Counted from the stretch's first letter, positions 1 to 6,989 are shown. The stretch: DNA of 7,345 bases from Clostridia bacterium (GCA_017423885.1 JAFPCJ010000044.1:1-7345), one strand, 5' to 3'. Notes: generated by a model not told the origin, from the sequence alone. A program made the numbers and translations.

Positions 1-1345
1 AATTCTTTATAGCTTCTACATAAATGGCGGTCTGCAAAAGAAGCTCATCGGTCTTAAGGCTTTCGTTGGCATCATGAATATGATTATCGGCATTGGGCAA
101 CTCGCATCCGAATGCGATAATTCCTTTAAGGCTTTTGGCATAGGTGCCGCCGCCTATTACTTTAGGCGAATTTACGGTATCTCCCGTAACCTTTATATAA
201 GCTTCATGCAATCCCTTTACAAGCGTTGAATCGGGCGGAAAAAACAAAGGCTCTACGATACTTCCTATCTCTATTCTGCCCTTACCGTCTTCAAGGTGAG
301 ACTGTAGCCGCTCGGTTATATCCTTGGGAGAAAAGGTAACGGGATAACGGATATCTACCGTGCAGGATATTACTCCGTTATCGGTAGAAACTATTCCCAC
401 ATTATGCGTCAAAGCGCCGTATTCGTCCGAAATTCCGAGTCCAAGTCCTGCTCCGTTGCACTGCGTTCCAAGGTGCGACGAATAAAAATCTACAAAATCA
501 TCCTTAAAACCGGCAGACTGAAGTGCCGCAACGGTACAGTCTGCCGCATTTACTCCGCGCTCGGGCATACTTGCATGTGCCGAAACGCCGAATGCAGTAA
601 TAATTAATTTTCCATCGTTCGCTTCTAACGTAAAATCAGCAAGCGGTTGCTGCTTCAAAGCATTTTCAAGCAATAAAGCATCTATACTTCCCTCGGGTAT
701 CTCGGTAACGCAACGGTTGCACACCGCATTTGACACAAATCCGCCGTTCATTGATATAATGGATGTATTTTTACTGTACACCTTAAGCGCACACATACCC
801 TTTTCACCGAAGATTCCGGGGAAATCACCGTCGGGAGTAAATCCCATAGAAATAGGCTCGCCATGCTCCGAATAATATTTCATACATTCAGAGCCGGTCT
901 CCTCATTACAGCCAATTATAAGTCTTATGCGCTTATTGATAGGCATTCCTGACTCTTTAAGCTCTTTCAATGCATAAAGCGAAGCAATCACAGCCCCTTT
1001 ATCGTCTGATACTCCTCTGCCGTAAACGGTATCGCCTTTTTGGGTAAGAGTGAACGGATCGGTATTCCAACCGTCTCCTGCAGGGACAACGTCAAGATGC
1101 GCGGCAATGCCTATTATCTCCTCGCCCTCACCTATCTGCGCCCAGCCGCAGTAGTTTTCCATATTGCAGGTATCAAAACCCATTTCGTCTGCCATTTTAA
1201 GTGCGGCGCCGAGACATTCTGCGTTTTCCTTGCCAAACGGCATACCCTCGCACGGCTCTCCTTGCACTGTATTGTAGCCTACAAGTATTCCAAGCTTCTC
1301 AAGCATCTCTGATTCATATTTTTTCAAATGCTCTGTATTTTTCAT
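1..1345 (-). CDS. M20 family metallopeptidase, PepV/Sapep-like dipeptidase (3' end cut by window edge)
   Basis: My translation of the minus strand from the ATG at 1345 gives 448 residues without a stop, running off the left edge. Visible M20 landmarks are AAHLDVVPAG (metal ligand His83, catalytic-type Asp85), GRGVSDDKGA (Asp114-115), CNEETGSE (Glu148 general base, Glu149 ligand), TPDGDFP (Asp172-174) and NHIHDANE near the end (His424). This is the full di-zinc ligand order of the PepV/Sapep branch, with a long lid domain between about 185 and 300. Family members are around 450-470 residues, so only a short tail is probably missing. PepV-type enzymes are cytoplasmic and hydrolyse dipeptides; exact substrate cannot be read here. 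The start is supported by GGAGG (1353-1357) seven bases upstream. The ATG overlaps the stop of the MATE gene (ATGA), implying a shared transcript and coupled translation. DapE or other M20 amidases are less likely alternatives. Confidence 0.93.
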   Translation of the reverse strand, partial: MKNTEHLKKYESEMLEKLGILVGYNTVQGEPCEGMPFGKENAECLGAALKMADEMGFDTCNMENYCGWAQIGEGEEIIGIAAHLDVVPAGDGWNTDPFTLTQKGDTVYGRGVSDDKGAVIASLYALKELKESGMPINKRIRLIIGCNEETGSECMKYYSEHGEPISMGFTPDGDFPGIFGEKGMCALKVYSKNTSIISMNGGFVSNAVCNRCVTEIPEGSIDALLLENALKQQPLADFTLEANDGKLIITAFGVSAHASMPERGVNAADCTVAALQSAGFKDDFVDFYSSHLGTQCNGAGLGLGISDEYGALTHNVGIVSTDNGVISCTVDIRYPVTFSPKDITERLQSHLEDGKGRIEIGSIVEPLFFPPDSTLVKGLHEAYIKVTGDTVNSPKVIGGGTYAKSLKGIIAFGCELPNADNHIHDANESLKTDELLLQTAIYVEAIKN

Positions 1346-2730
1346 TTTCTTTCCTCCAAAAGCTCTTTTTTATTATCAAAGCCGTTTATCCAATTTGAAA
1401 ATTTGTAATAAAGCAGATATATCACCGAGCTTATTCCCCAAGTAATGGGATACGCCCAATAAACGTGACCTATACTGCCGAAAAAATGCATTACTAACAT
1501 AATATAGGAAATTCTTCCCACACACCATACAGAGAGCATTACTGTCATAGGAACAAACGCTTTTCCCGCTCCGCGGCACACCGCAGCGATAGAATGAGAC
1601 AATGCAAGCAGACAGTAAAAAAGCGTAACCGTTCTTGCCTGACGGACGCCGAACTCGATAACCTGCGGAGAAGAGTCAAAAAAGGATATAAGCTTGGGTG
1701 CCAGCAAATAATAAACCGCTCCTATAGCTTCAGCAAGCAGCACAACCGAAATTATACCGAAATTCGCGCCTTTTTTGGCTCGTTCCTTTTTACCTGCGCC
1801 GAGATTTTGGCTTATAAAGGTAGTGGTTGCCATATTGAAGCTCATTATCGGCAAGAAAACAAAGCCTTCTATTTTACAATGAGCACCGTAAGCGGCGGTG
1901 GCAAAGCGACCGAATGAGTTTATCTGCGACTGCACTATAACATTTGCAAGCGCTATGACCGAATTCTGAACACCCGAGGGCATACCGTAACGGATTATCT
2001 CCTTTAATATATCGCCGTGAAACCGAATGGAATCAAGCTTAATTCTATATTCAAAATCCTTTTTTGTAAGGTGAATAAGGCAAAGCACCACGCTTGCACT
2101 TTGGGATATAACTGTAGCTACCGCGGCTGACCAGACTCCAAAACGGAAAACGCCGACAAAAAGAATATCAAGCACAATATTAACCAAGGATGAAAAGATC
2201 AGGTAAATCAGCGGTCTTTTACTGTCCCCCAAGGCGTTCATTATTCCGCGGCACACATTATACATTATTACCGAAAGACTGCCTAAAAAGTAGTATCTGA
2301 AATATTCTATTGCTTCGGGTAAAACTTTAGGGTCGGTATTCATAAGTTCAAGTAAAAACGGAGACAGAAACACGCCTGCAACGGTCAGAAAAAGTCCGCT
2401 TACAATACCAAATGCAATGTTTGTATGTATGGCGCGACTTACCCTATCCTTATCTCCTGCACCGAAATAGCGCGAAATTACCACGCCTGCACCCATTGCG
2501 GTGCCGTCAAAAAAGCTTGTAAACAGGAAGATGAGCGTACCCGAGGAAGCAACCGCCGCAAGCGATTCCGTTCCTAAAAATGCACCTACTATGAGCGTAT
2601 CTGCGGTGTTGTAAAGCTGTTGAAACACCTGACTTATAAATATCGGAAAAGCAAAGCTTAATATAAGCTTATATATATTTCCCTCGGTAAGATCGCGTAC
2701 CGAGGAGCGATTAGGTCTAACAGCAGTCAT
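1342..2730 (-). CDS. MATE family efflux transporter
   Basis: A 462-residue integral membrane protein with about twelve hydrophobic segments in two MatE halves. The N-terminal half carries the family pattern FPIFISQVFQQLYNTADTLIVG (about 28-49), with a loop FGAGDKDRV (89-97). The equivalent loop of the second half is LGAGKKERA (310-318), which shows the internal duplication. NALGDSKRP (165-173) matches the conserved G-D-x-x-x-P loop of the DinF/MepA-like bacterial branch. These proteins are cytoplasmic-membrane antiporters that export cationic drugs or metabolites using a Na+ or H+ gradient; the substrate here is unknown. The length is normal for the family and no frame break is seen. The start ATG at 2730 has a modest GAGGG (2738-2742) seven bases upstream and lies about 25 bases after the predicted transcript start. 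Its TGA stop overlaps the ATG of the downstream M20 peptidase by four bases, so the two form an operon. Confidence 0.95.
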   Translation of the reverse strand: MTAVRPNRSSVRDLTEGNIYKLILSFAFPIFISQVFQQLYNTADTLIVGAFLGTESLAAVASSGTLIFLFTSFFDGTAMGAGVVISRYFGAGDKDRVSRAIHTNIAFGIVSGLFLTVAGVFLSPFLLELMNTDPKVLPEAIEYFRYYFLGSLSVIMYNVCRGIMNALGDSKRPLIYLIFSSLVNIVLDILFVGVFRFGVWSAAVATVISQSASVVLCLIHLTKKDFEYRIKLDSIRFHGDILKEIIRYGMPSGVQNSVIALANVIVQSQINSFGRFATAAYGAHCKIEGFVFLPIMSFNMATTTFISQNLGAGKKERAKKGANFGIISVVLLAEAIGAVYYLLAPKLISFFDSSPQVIEFGVRQARTVTLFYCLLALSHSIAAVCRGAGKAFVPMTVMLSVWCVGRISYIMLVMHFFGSIGHVYWAYPITWGISSVIYLLYYKFSNWINGFDNKKELLEERK

Positions 2731-2761
2731 ATTTTTGCCCTCTTTTTATATGTTAAATTAT

Positions 2762-2790
2762 ATTATAACCTTTTTCAGAAATATAGTCAA
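2762..2790 (-). promoter_or_regulatory. Sigma-A type promoter of the MATE-M20 operon
   Basis: On the minus strand, TTGACT (2785-2790) and a perfect TATAAT (2762-2767) are separated by exactly 17 bases (2768-2784). Transcription should start near 2755, giving a leader of about 25 bases before the ATG at 2730. That is too short for a riboswitch. The promoter lies back-to-back with the pheS promoter, with 43 bases between the two -35 boxes. Confidence 0.85.
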
Positions 2791-2823
2791 TTAAAAAAGT
2801 GAGATTGTATCCGCAAAAAACAC

Positions 2824-2836
2824 AAATTAACTCTTG
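2824..2836 (+). repeat. 13-base promoter-associated motif, copy 1 (pheS)
   Basis: The sequence AAATTAACTCTTG occurs here and again, identically, at 6582-6594. In both places its last bases form the start of the -35 box, and a -10 box follows at 17-base spacing. It is seen directly in the sequence; whether it is a regulator site, an UP-like element or coincidence is not known. Confidence 0.6.
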
Positions 2837-2862
2837 CATTTTTCGAAATTCGGTGGTATACT
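2834..2862 (+). promoter_or_regulatory. Promoter of the pheST operon
   Basis: TTGCAT (2834-2839) and TATACT (2857-2862) are separated by 17 bases, a good sigma-A type promoter. Transcription should begin near 2869, just before the first paired strand of T-box stem I. It faces away from the MATE promoter. Confidence 0.8.
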
Positions 2863-3053
2863 GTTAAAGTAAATGCGTTGAAAAAGAAAAGTAGGCTTAT
2901 TAAGACTTGCAGAGAGAAGCTGTCACGGCTGAAAACAGCTTTATGTTCTTACAAGACCGAAGTTCCCTTTTGAGCAGCAAGGCTGAACTTACAGTAGGCT
3001 TTGACGGCAGACCCCGTTACAGGTCGCAAGAGTGTTTGCTCTTTGAGCGAAAA

Positions 3054-3095
3054 AAACGGGTGGTACCGCGTAGCATTCAATGCTCCGTCCTGTTT
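3054..3095 (+). promoter_or_regulatory. T-box antiterminator
   Basis: AAACGGG (3054-3060) can pair with CCTGTTT (3089-3095). A seven-base bulge TGGTACC (3061-3067) follows, in which TGG complements the tRNA CCA end. Above it GCG (3068-3070) pairs with CGT (3086-3088), and AGCAT (3072-3076) pairs with ATGCT (3080-3084) around a three-base loop. Its 3' strand shares bases 3083-3095 with the terminator hairpin, so the two structures exclude each other. Confidence 0.88.
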
Positions 3096-3117
3096 ACGGG
3101 ACGGAGTTTATTTTTTT
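3083..3117 (+). terminator. Regulated intrinsic terminator of the pheS T-box leader
   Basis: CTCCGTCCTG (3083-3092) pairs with CGGGACGGAG (3097-3106), a ten-base stem with one G-U pair and a TTTA loop, followed by a T-rich run to 3117. It lies directly before the pheS ribosome binding site and should terminate transcription when tRNA-Phe is charged. Confidence 0.93.
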
Positions 3118-3122
3118 AGGAG
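3118..3122 (+). promoter_or_regulatory. Ribosome binding site that fixes the pheS start
   Basis: AGGAG ends one base before an in-frame TTG (3123) but nine bases before the ATG at 3132. Only the ATG has a workable spacing, so the longer TTG-initiated reading is rejected. Confidence 0.88.
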
Positions 3123-3131
3123 TTGAAAAAA

Positions 3132-4151
3132 ATGAAGCAAAAATTAGAAGAACTGAAGGCTTCGGCTGTTGCCGCTATTGACTCAGCCGAGACTGAGCAG
3201 GACATTGAGGCACTTCGCGTTAAATATCTCGGTAAAAAAGGCGAGCTTACCGCGTTGCTTAAAATGATGGGTCAGCTTTCAGCCGAGGAGCGCCCTGTTA
3301 TGGGTCAGCTTGTAAACGAAGCCAAGGCACAGCTTGAAGCACTTATCGGTGATAAAAAAGCACAGCTTGCATCGGCTGCCGCCGAGAAAAAGCTGCAAGC
3401 AGAGACTATTGATATCACCATGCCTGCCAAGAGAACGGCAAAGGGCGGTCTGCATCCGCTCTCCTCTGTCATGAATGATATGATAGATATTTTCCAATCA
3501 ATGGGCTTTGACGTTGTAGACGGTCCCGAGGTAGAGACCGACCACTATAACTTTGAATGTCTTAATGTGCCTGCCGATCATCCCGCACGCGATATGCAGG
3601 ACACGTTTTATCTTGCCGAAGGTCTGCTATTGCGTACACAGACCTCTGCCGCGCAGATACGCACAATGGAAAACCGCAAGCCGCCTATCCGCGTGGTCTG
3701 CCCCGGTCGTGTTTTCCGTGCCGACGAGGTTGACGCTACCCATTCCCCTGTTTTCCATCAGATGGAGGGTCTTGTAGTAGATAAGGGAATTACTATGTGT
3801 GACCTTAAGGGCGTGCTTGAGCAGTTTGCTCATGAGATATACGGCGCTGATACCAAGGTCAAGTTCCGTCCTTCCTTCTTCCCCTTTACCGAGCCTTCGG
3901 TTGAAGTTGACGTTACCTGCAGTGAGTGCGGCGGCAAGAGCTGCAGAGTATGTAAAGGAAGCGGCTGGATAGAGATATTGGGAGCAGGTATGGTTCACCC
4001 CAACGTTCTGCGTAGCTGTGGTATAGACCCCGAGGAGTATTCAGGCTTTGCATTCGGTATCGGTCTTGACCGTATCACCACTACACGTTATAAGATAAGC
4101 GATATCCGACTTTTGTTTGAGAACGATAAGCGCTTCTTGGAGCAATTTTAA
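3132..4151 (+). CDS. pheS: Phenylalanine--tRNA ligase alpha subunit
   Basis: 339 residues from the chosen ATG, within the usual bacterial range of about 327-344. PheS is the catalytic subunit of the alpha2-beta2 cytoplasmic synthetase that joins phenylalanine to tRNA-Phe using ATP. Residues 1 to about 90 form the charged, helical N-terminal arm (coiled coil contacting tRNA), including YLGKKGELT. The class II core follows: HPLSSVMNDMI (108-118), the motif 2 region GRVFRADEVDATHSPVFHQMEG (about 192-213), FPFTEPSVEVDV, and motif 3 GFAFGIGLDR (305-314) with its invariant Arg. A four-cysteine pattern CSECGG..CRVC (263, 266, 271, 274) matches the cysteine-rich insert seen in many bacterial PheS. 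The segment after motif 3 (ITTTRYKISDIR) differs a little from the commoner AMLKYGI-like form. It is controlled by the upstream T-box and followed by pheT after 14 bases. Confidence 0.99.
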   Translation: MKQKLEELKASAVAAIDSAETEQDIEALRVKYLGKKGELTALLKMMGQLSAEERPVMGQLVNEAKAQLEALIGDKKAQLASAAAEKKLQAETIDITMPAKRTAKGGLHPLSSVMNDMIDIFQSMGFDVVDGPEVETDHYNFECLNVPADHPARDMQDTFYLAEGLLLRTQTSAAQIRTMENRKPPIRVVCPGRVFRADEVDATHSPVFHQMEGLVVDKGITMCDLKGVLEQFAHEIYGADTKVKFRPSFFPFTEPSVEVDVTCSECGGKSCRVCKGSGWIEILGAGMVHPNVLRSCGIDPEEYSGFAFGIGLDRITTTRYKISDIRLLFENDKRFLEQF

Positions 4152-4165
4152 GGAGGTAAAAACAA

Positions 4166-6556
4166 ATGAAGATATCACTTAAAGCATTAAAATATTATGT
4201 TGATATAAATGTACCTGTTGAGGAAATGTGCGACCACATGGTTATGGCAGGCTTCGAGGTTGAAAGCATAGAAAAGCAAGGCGAAAACCTTGTAAACGTT
4301 GTTGCGGCAAAGATCGTAAGCCTTGCCCCTCATGAAAACAGCGATCATTTGCAGATATGTCAGATGGATGTCGGTAAGGGTGAGCTTGTTCAGATAGTTA
4401 CCGGCGCACAGAACATCAAGGAAAACGATATAGTACCTGCCGCACTCGACGACAGTTATCTTCCCAACGGTATGCATATAGTTGCAGGCAAGCTTCGCGG
4501 CGTAGAGTCCAACGGTATGCTCTGCTCGGGCGAGGAGCTTTGTCTTACCGAGGCTGACTACGAGGGCGCTTCGGTACACGGTATACTGATACTTAAAAAC
4601 GATGTTGCCGTTGGTACCGACATGCGCGAGGTTTTAGGTCTTGACGATTACATTATCGACTTCAAGATAACCGCAAACCGCCCCGATTGCAACTGCTTCC
4701 TTGGCGTTGCAAAGGAGATCTCGGTAGTTCTCGGCACAAAGTTTAACCCCCCTGTTCCGAGTTATAAGACAGTAGGCGGCAATATCGGCGACTACATTGA
4801 TGTACAGGTTGAAAACTACGAGCTTTGTCCGCGTTATATGGGAAGACTTGTTAAAAATCTTCGCATCAAGCCCTCTCCCGATTGGATGCAAAAGGCTATT
4901 GCCGCTTCGGGTATGCGTCCTATCAACAACATCGTTGATATCACAAACTTTGTTATGCTTGAGACCGGTCAGCCTATGCACGCCTTCAACTACAATGAAA
5001 TTGAAGGCAAGAAAATAATCGTTCGCAATGCCGCCGAGGGCGAGAGCATTACCACGCTTGACGGCAAGGAGCACGCTCTCAATACCGATATGCTCGTTAT
5101 TGCCGACGGCAAAAAGCCCTCATGTCTTGCAGGTATCATGGGCGGACGCGAGAGCGAGATTGAGGAGACTACTACCGATCTGTTCCTTGAGTCAGCAAAA
5201 TTCCGTCGTGATAATATCCGTCATACAGGGCGTGCACTCGGTATCCGCACCGAAGCCAGCGGACGCTATGAGCGCGGCACCGATATAATGAACGTTGAGT
5301 ATGCAATGGAGCGCGCTTTACAGCTCATAAGCGATCTTGATGCAGGTGATATTATTGACGGTGTTCTTGACCGCCACAACGGTCTGCCCGAGGATCGCAT
5401 CCTTACCACCACCTTTGACGGTATACTTTCCCTCATAGGCGTAGATGTACCGCATGATACAGTCGTTTCCATTCTTAACAGCCTCGGTCTTGATACAACG
5501 GTAGATGGCGAAAGCCTTACCGTCCGTGTGCCCTCTATCCGCGATGATATTGAAGGCCGTGCAGACCTTGCCGAGGAAGTAATGCGTATTTACGGCTATG
5601 ATCACATCGTTGGCACTCCCATGCGTGGCGAGGTCATCCGCGGAAACGTTCTTCCCGAAAGAAAGAAAGCAGACAAGATCAAGGCTCTGCTTTGCGGAAT
5701 GGGCGCCCATGAGATAATGACCTATTCCTTTATCGCTTCAAAGGCAATTGACTCGCTTCGTTTATCCGAGGACGATGAGCGCCGCCGTCAGGTAAAGATA
5801 ATCAATCCTCTCGGTGACGAGTATTCCACCATGCGTACCCAGCTTACAACAAGTCTTTTGACCGTTCTTGCTACTAACATCAACCGCAAGATCGAAGCAG
5901 GACGCTTCTTTGAGATAAGCAAGCGTTTTGTACCGCGTCAGCTTCCCGTTACCGAACAGCCTGACGAAGTTCCGACAATGTCTATCGGCATCTACGGCAA
6001 GGACGAGGATTTCTTCACCCTTAAGGGTATGCTTGAGGATCTGATGCAGCTTTGCGGCGCACATACACAGTATGTAAGAAGCAGTGAACCGTATCTGCAT
6101 CCCGGAAGACAGGCGCTTATCAAGGCAAACAACACTCCTGTCTGTGTTTTCGGTGAGGTTCACCCCGAGGTGGCGCGCGAATACGGTATAGATTGCCGTG
6201 TATACGTTGCCGAGATCAAGTTAGAGGTGCTTTATGCCATTGAGAAGCGCCGCACCACCTACAAAGCGTTGCCCAAGTTCCCTGCGGTTGAGCGTGATTT
6301 CGCGATGCTTTGCGATATCGATATTCCGGTAGGTGATCTTGAGCGTGCTATCACAAGCGGCGCAGGACGTCTGCTTGAGCGCATCGAGCTTTTCGATGTA
6401 TACACCGGCTCACAGATACCCGAGGGCAAGAAGAGCGTTGCTTACAGTATATGGTTACGCAGTGCTGATTCAACCCTTTCCGATACGCAGATTGATGAAG
6501 TAAGTGCGCGTATAATCAAGAAGCTTGAAGCGGCAGGCGCACAATTAAGAAAATAA
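4166..6556 (+). CDS. pheT: Phenylalanine--tRNA ligase beta subunit
   Basis: 796 residues, the normal full length. PheT partners PheS, binds tRNA-Phe and edits mischarged Tyr-tRNA-Phe. Domains in order: N-terminal segment (1-39); an EMAP-like tRNA-binding domain (about 40-150, with APHENSDHLQICQMDVG); the B3/B4 editing domain (about 215-390), in which DITNFV, GQPMHAFN (His272) and LESAKF (Glu342) match the conserved editing-site region; B5 (about 405-480, ending AEEVMRIYGYDHI); a catalytic-like core (about 490-690, with INPLGDEYSTMRT); and a C-terminal FDX-ACB anticodon-binding domain (about 703-795, starting PKFPAVERDFAM). AAGGAGG (4150-4156) overlaps the pheS stop and sits nine bases before the ATG, so translation should follow closely from pheS. 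No terminator is visible after the stop, so some transcripts may continue into ireB. Confidence 0.99.
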   Translation: MKISLKALKYYVDINVPVEEMCDHMVMAGFEVESIEKQGENLVNVVAAKIVSLAPHENSDHLQICQMDVGKGELVQIVTGAQNIKENDIVPAALDDSYLPNGMHIVAGKLRGVESNGMLCSGEELCLTEADYEGASVHGILILKNDVAVGTDMREVLGLDDYIIDFKITANRPDCNCFLGVAKEISVVLGTKFNPPVPSYKTVGGNIGDYIDVQVENYELCPRYMGRLVKNLRIKPSPDWMQKAIAASGMRPINNIVDITNFVMLETGQPMHAFNYNEIEGKKIIVRNAAEGESITTLDGKEHALNTDMLVIADGKKPSCLAGIMGGRESEIEETTTDLFLESAKFRRDNIRHTGRALGIRTEASGRYERGTDIMNVEYAMERALQLISDLDAGDIIDGVLDRHNGLPEDRILTTTFDGILSLIGVDVPHDTVVSILNSLGLDTTVDGESLTVRVPSIRDDIEGRADLAEEVMRIYGYDHIVGTPMRGEVIRGNVLPERKKADKIKALLCGMGAHEIMTYSFIASKAIDSLRLSEDDERRRQVKIINPLGDEYSTMRTQLTTSLLTVLATNINRKIEAGRFFEISKRFVPRQLPVTEQPDEVPTMSIGIYGKDEDFFTLKGMLEDLMQLCGAHTQYVRSSEPYLHPGRQALIKANNTPVCVFGEVHPEVAREYGIDCRVYVAEIKLEVLYAIEKRRTTYKALPKFPAVERDFAMLCDIDIPVGDLERAITSGAGRLLERIELFDVYTGSQIPEGKKSVAYSIWLRSADSTLSDTQIDEVSARIIKKLEAAGAQLRK

Positions 6557-6581
6557 TAAAAAAGCTTTAAGAAAAATATTA

Positions 6582-6594
6582 AAATTAACTCTTG
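6582..6594 (+). repeat. 13-base promoter-associated motif, copy 2 (ireB)
   Basis: Exact second copy of AAATTAACTCTTG at 2824-2836. Here it again runs into the -35 box (TTGAAC at 6592-6597). Beyond the 13 bases the two promoters share T-rich spacers but no long identity. Confidence 0.6.
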
Positions 6595-6620
6595 AACTTT
6601 TTTAAGTTTCGTTATACAAT
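6592..6620 (+). promoter_or_regulatory. Promoter of ireB
   Basis: TTGAAC (6592-6597) and TACAAT (6615-6620) are separated by 17 bases. A start near 6627 gives a leader of about 24 bases before the ATG at 6651. An overlapping TATACA (6613-6618) with 15-base spacing is a poorer reading of the -10 box. Confidence 0.72.
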
Positions 6621-6638
6621 AGATACAGTACGAAAGAC

Positions 6639-6644
6639 GAGGTG
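6639..6644 (+). promoter_or_regulatory. Ribosome binding site that fixes the ireB start
   Basis: GAGGTG lies six bases before the ATG at 6651. The in-frame GTG at 6642 is part of this site and has no site of its own, so the GTG reading, which adds three residues, is rejected. Confidence 0.85.
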
Positions 6645-6650
6645 TTCATT

Positions 6651-6896
6651 ATGAATGATAAGACTATGACCTTTTCAATCGGTGACGAAGCCGAGCAGGA
6701 GATCAGAAACATATTGATGAGTGTTTACGATTCTCTTAAAGAAAAAGGCTACAATCCCATAAATCAGATAGTAGGCTACATCCTTTCCGAGGATCCTACT
6801 TATATTACTACGCATAATAACGCCCGTAATCTTATCCGCCGTATTGATAGGGACACGCTTCTTCAATCCCTTGTAAGATATTATCTTACTAATTGA
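6651..6896 (+). CDS. ireB: IreB-family regulatory phosphoprotein (UPF0297, YrzL-like)
   Basis: 81 residues from the ATG, close to the family norm. The signature [22 protein letters not shown] (about 31-52), then [24 protein letters not shown], is diagnostic of the family of B. subtilis YrzL and Enterococcus faecalis IreB. In E. faecalis, IreB is a small dimeric cytoplasmic protein phosphorylated on N-terminal threonines by the PASTA kinase IreK and affects cephalosporin resistance. Here the N-terminus MNDKTMTF offers Thr5, which aligns with the conserved D-x-T threonine, and Thr7; phosphorylation is inferred, not shown. In Bacillus the gene lies between alaS and ruvX (yrrK); here it follows pheT by 94 bases and is closed by a terminator, so it is separated from both. 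It has its own promoter and may also receive read-through from pheST. Confidence 0.96.
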   Translation: MNDKTMTFSIGDEAEQEIRNILMSVYDSLKEKGYNPINQIVGYILSEDPTYITTHNNARNLIRRIDRDTLLQSLVRYYLTN

Positions 6897-6910
6897 TGCA
6901 AAACAGTTAT

Positions 6911-6945
6911 GCCCGTGAGTTCAAACGAACTCACGGGCTTTTTTT
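6911..6945 (+). terminator. Strong intrinsic terminator after ireB
   Basis: GCCCGTGAGTTC (6911-6922) and GAACTCACGGGC (6927-6938) form a perfect twelve-base stem with an AAAC loop, followed by seven T (6939-6945), 14 bases after the ireB stop. The other side lacks a comparable T run for the minus strand, so it acts mainly on rightward transcripts. Confidence 0.97.
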
Positions 6946-6989
6946 AGATTGTAAACACATGTTGTTATGTCTTCATAACTTAAAAAGCA

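Larger units (their letters stand above)
2869..3117 (+). promoter_or_regulatory. T-box leader controlling pheST (tRNA-Phe sensing)
   Basis: The roughly 250-base untranslated leader has the T-box order of elements. Stem I has AAAAG pairing with CUUUU at its base around an AGTA, a GA-rich CAGAGAG internal-loop strand near 2909-2915, and an inner AGCTGT/ACAGCT helix. The 3' strand of the specifier loop reads GAAGTTCCC, with TTC (a Phe codon) at 2963-2965. A conserved CCGTTA (3014-3019) follows in the stem II region, then a small AAGAG/CTCTT stem III near 3030-3043. The T-box sequence itself is at 3057-3070 and contains TGGT (3061-3064), whose last base fits the discriminator A of tRNA-Phe. Established T-box logic: uncharged tRNA stabilises the antiterminator and lets transcription reach pheS. 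The specifier register is uncertain by eye, since GAA-GTT would give a Val codon, but the downstream gene, the TTC triplet and TGGT all fit Phe. Confidence 0.93.

Noticed and set aside
404..1398. Plus-strand open frames at 404-607, 1040-1312 and 1201-1398
   Set aside because: They lie opposite the M20 peptidase and the 3' end of the MATE gene, whose minus-strand translations show clear family motifs; these frames have low-information sequences and no ribosome binding sites.
1594..1917. Plus-strand open frame of 107 codons inside the MATE gene
   Set aside because: It is antisense to transmembrane coding sequence and has no supporting signals.
2731..2761. Riboswitch (for example guanidine or SAM type) in front of the MATE gene
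   Set aside because: The predicted start site leaves only about 25 bases of leader, too short for an aptamer.
2946..2948. Upstream TTC as the T-box specifier codon
   Set aside because: It falls in the inner GA-motif loop, not in the loop next to the base of stem I; the TTC at 2963-2965 is better placed.
2907..3119. Open frame of 70 codons upstream of pheS
   Set aside because: It lies wholly inside the T-box leader, runs through the antiterminator and terminator, has no ribosome binding site and has no recognisable protein pattern.
3123..3131. TTG start extending pheS by three residues
   Set aside because: The AGGAG site abuts this TTG with no spacing; the ATG at 3132 has the proper nine-base gap.
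4187..6163. Several minus-strand open frames of 130-146 codons, and plus-strand frames of 73-86 codons, within pheT
   Set aside because: They are out-of-frame shadows of a full-length, well-conserved pheT; none shows a family pattern or start signals.
6557..6590. Terminator between pheT and ireB
   Set aside because: Only short AT palindromes such as AAAGCTTT are present; there is no G/C-rich stem with a T run.
6642..6650. GTG start extending ireB by three residues
   Set aside because: The GTG is part of the GAGGTG ribosome binding site for the ATG at 6651, and the family N-terminus fits the ATG start.
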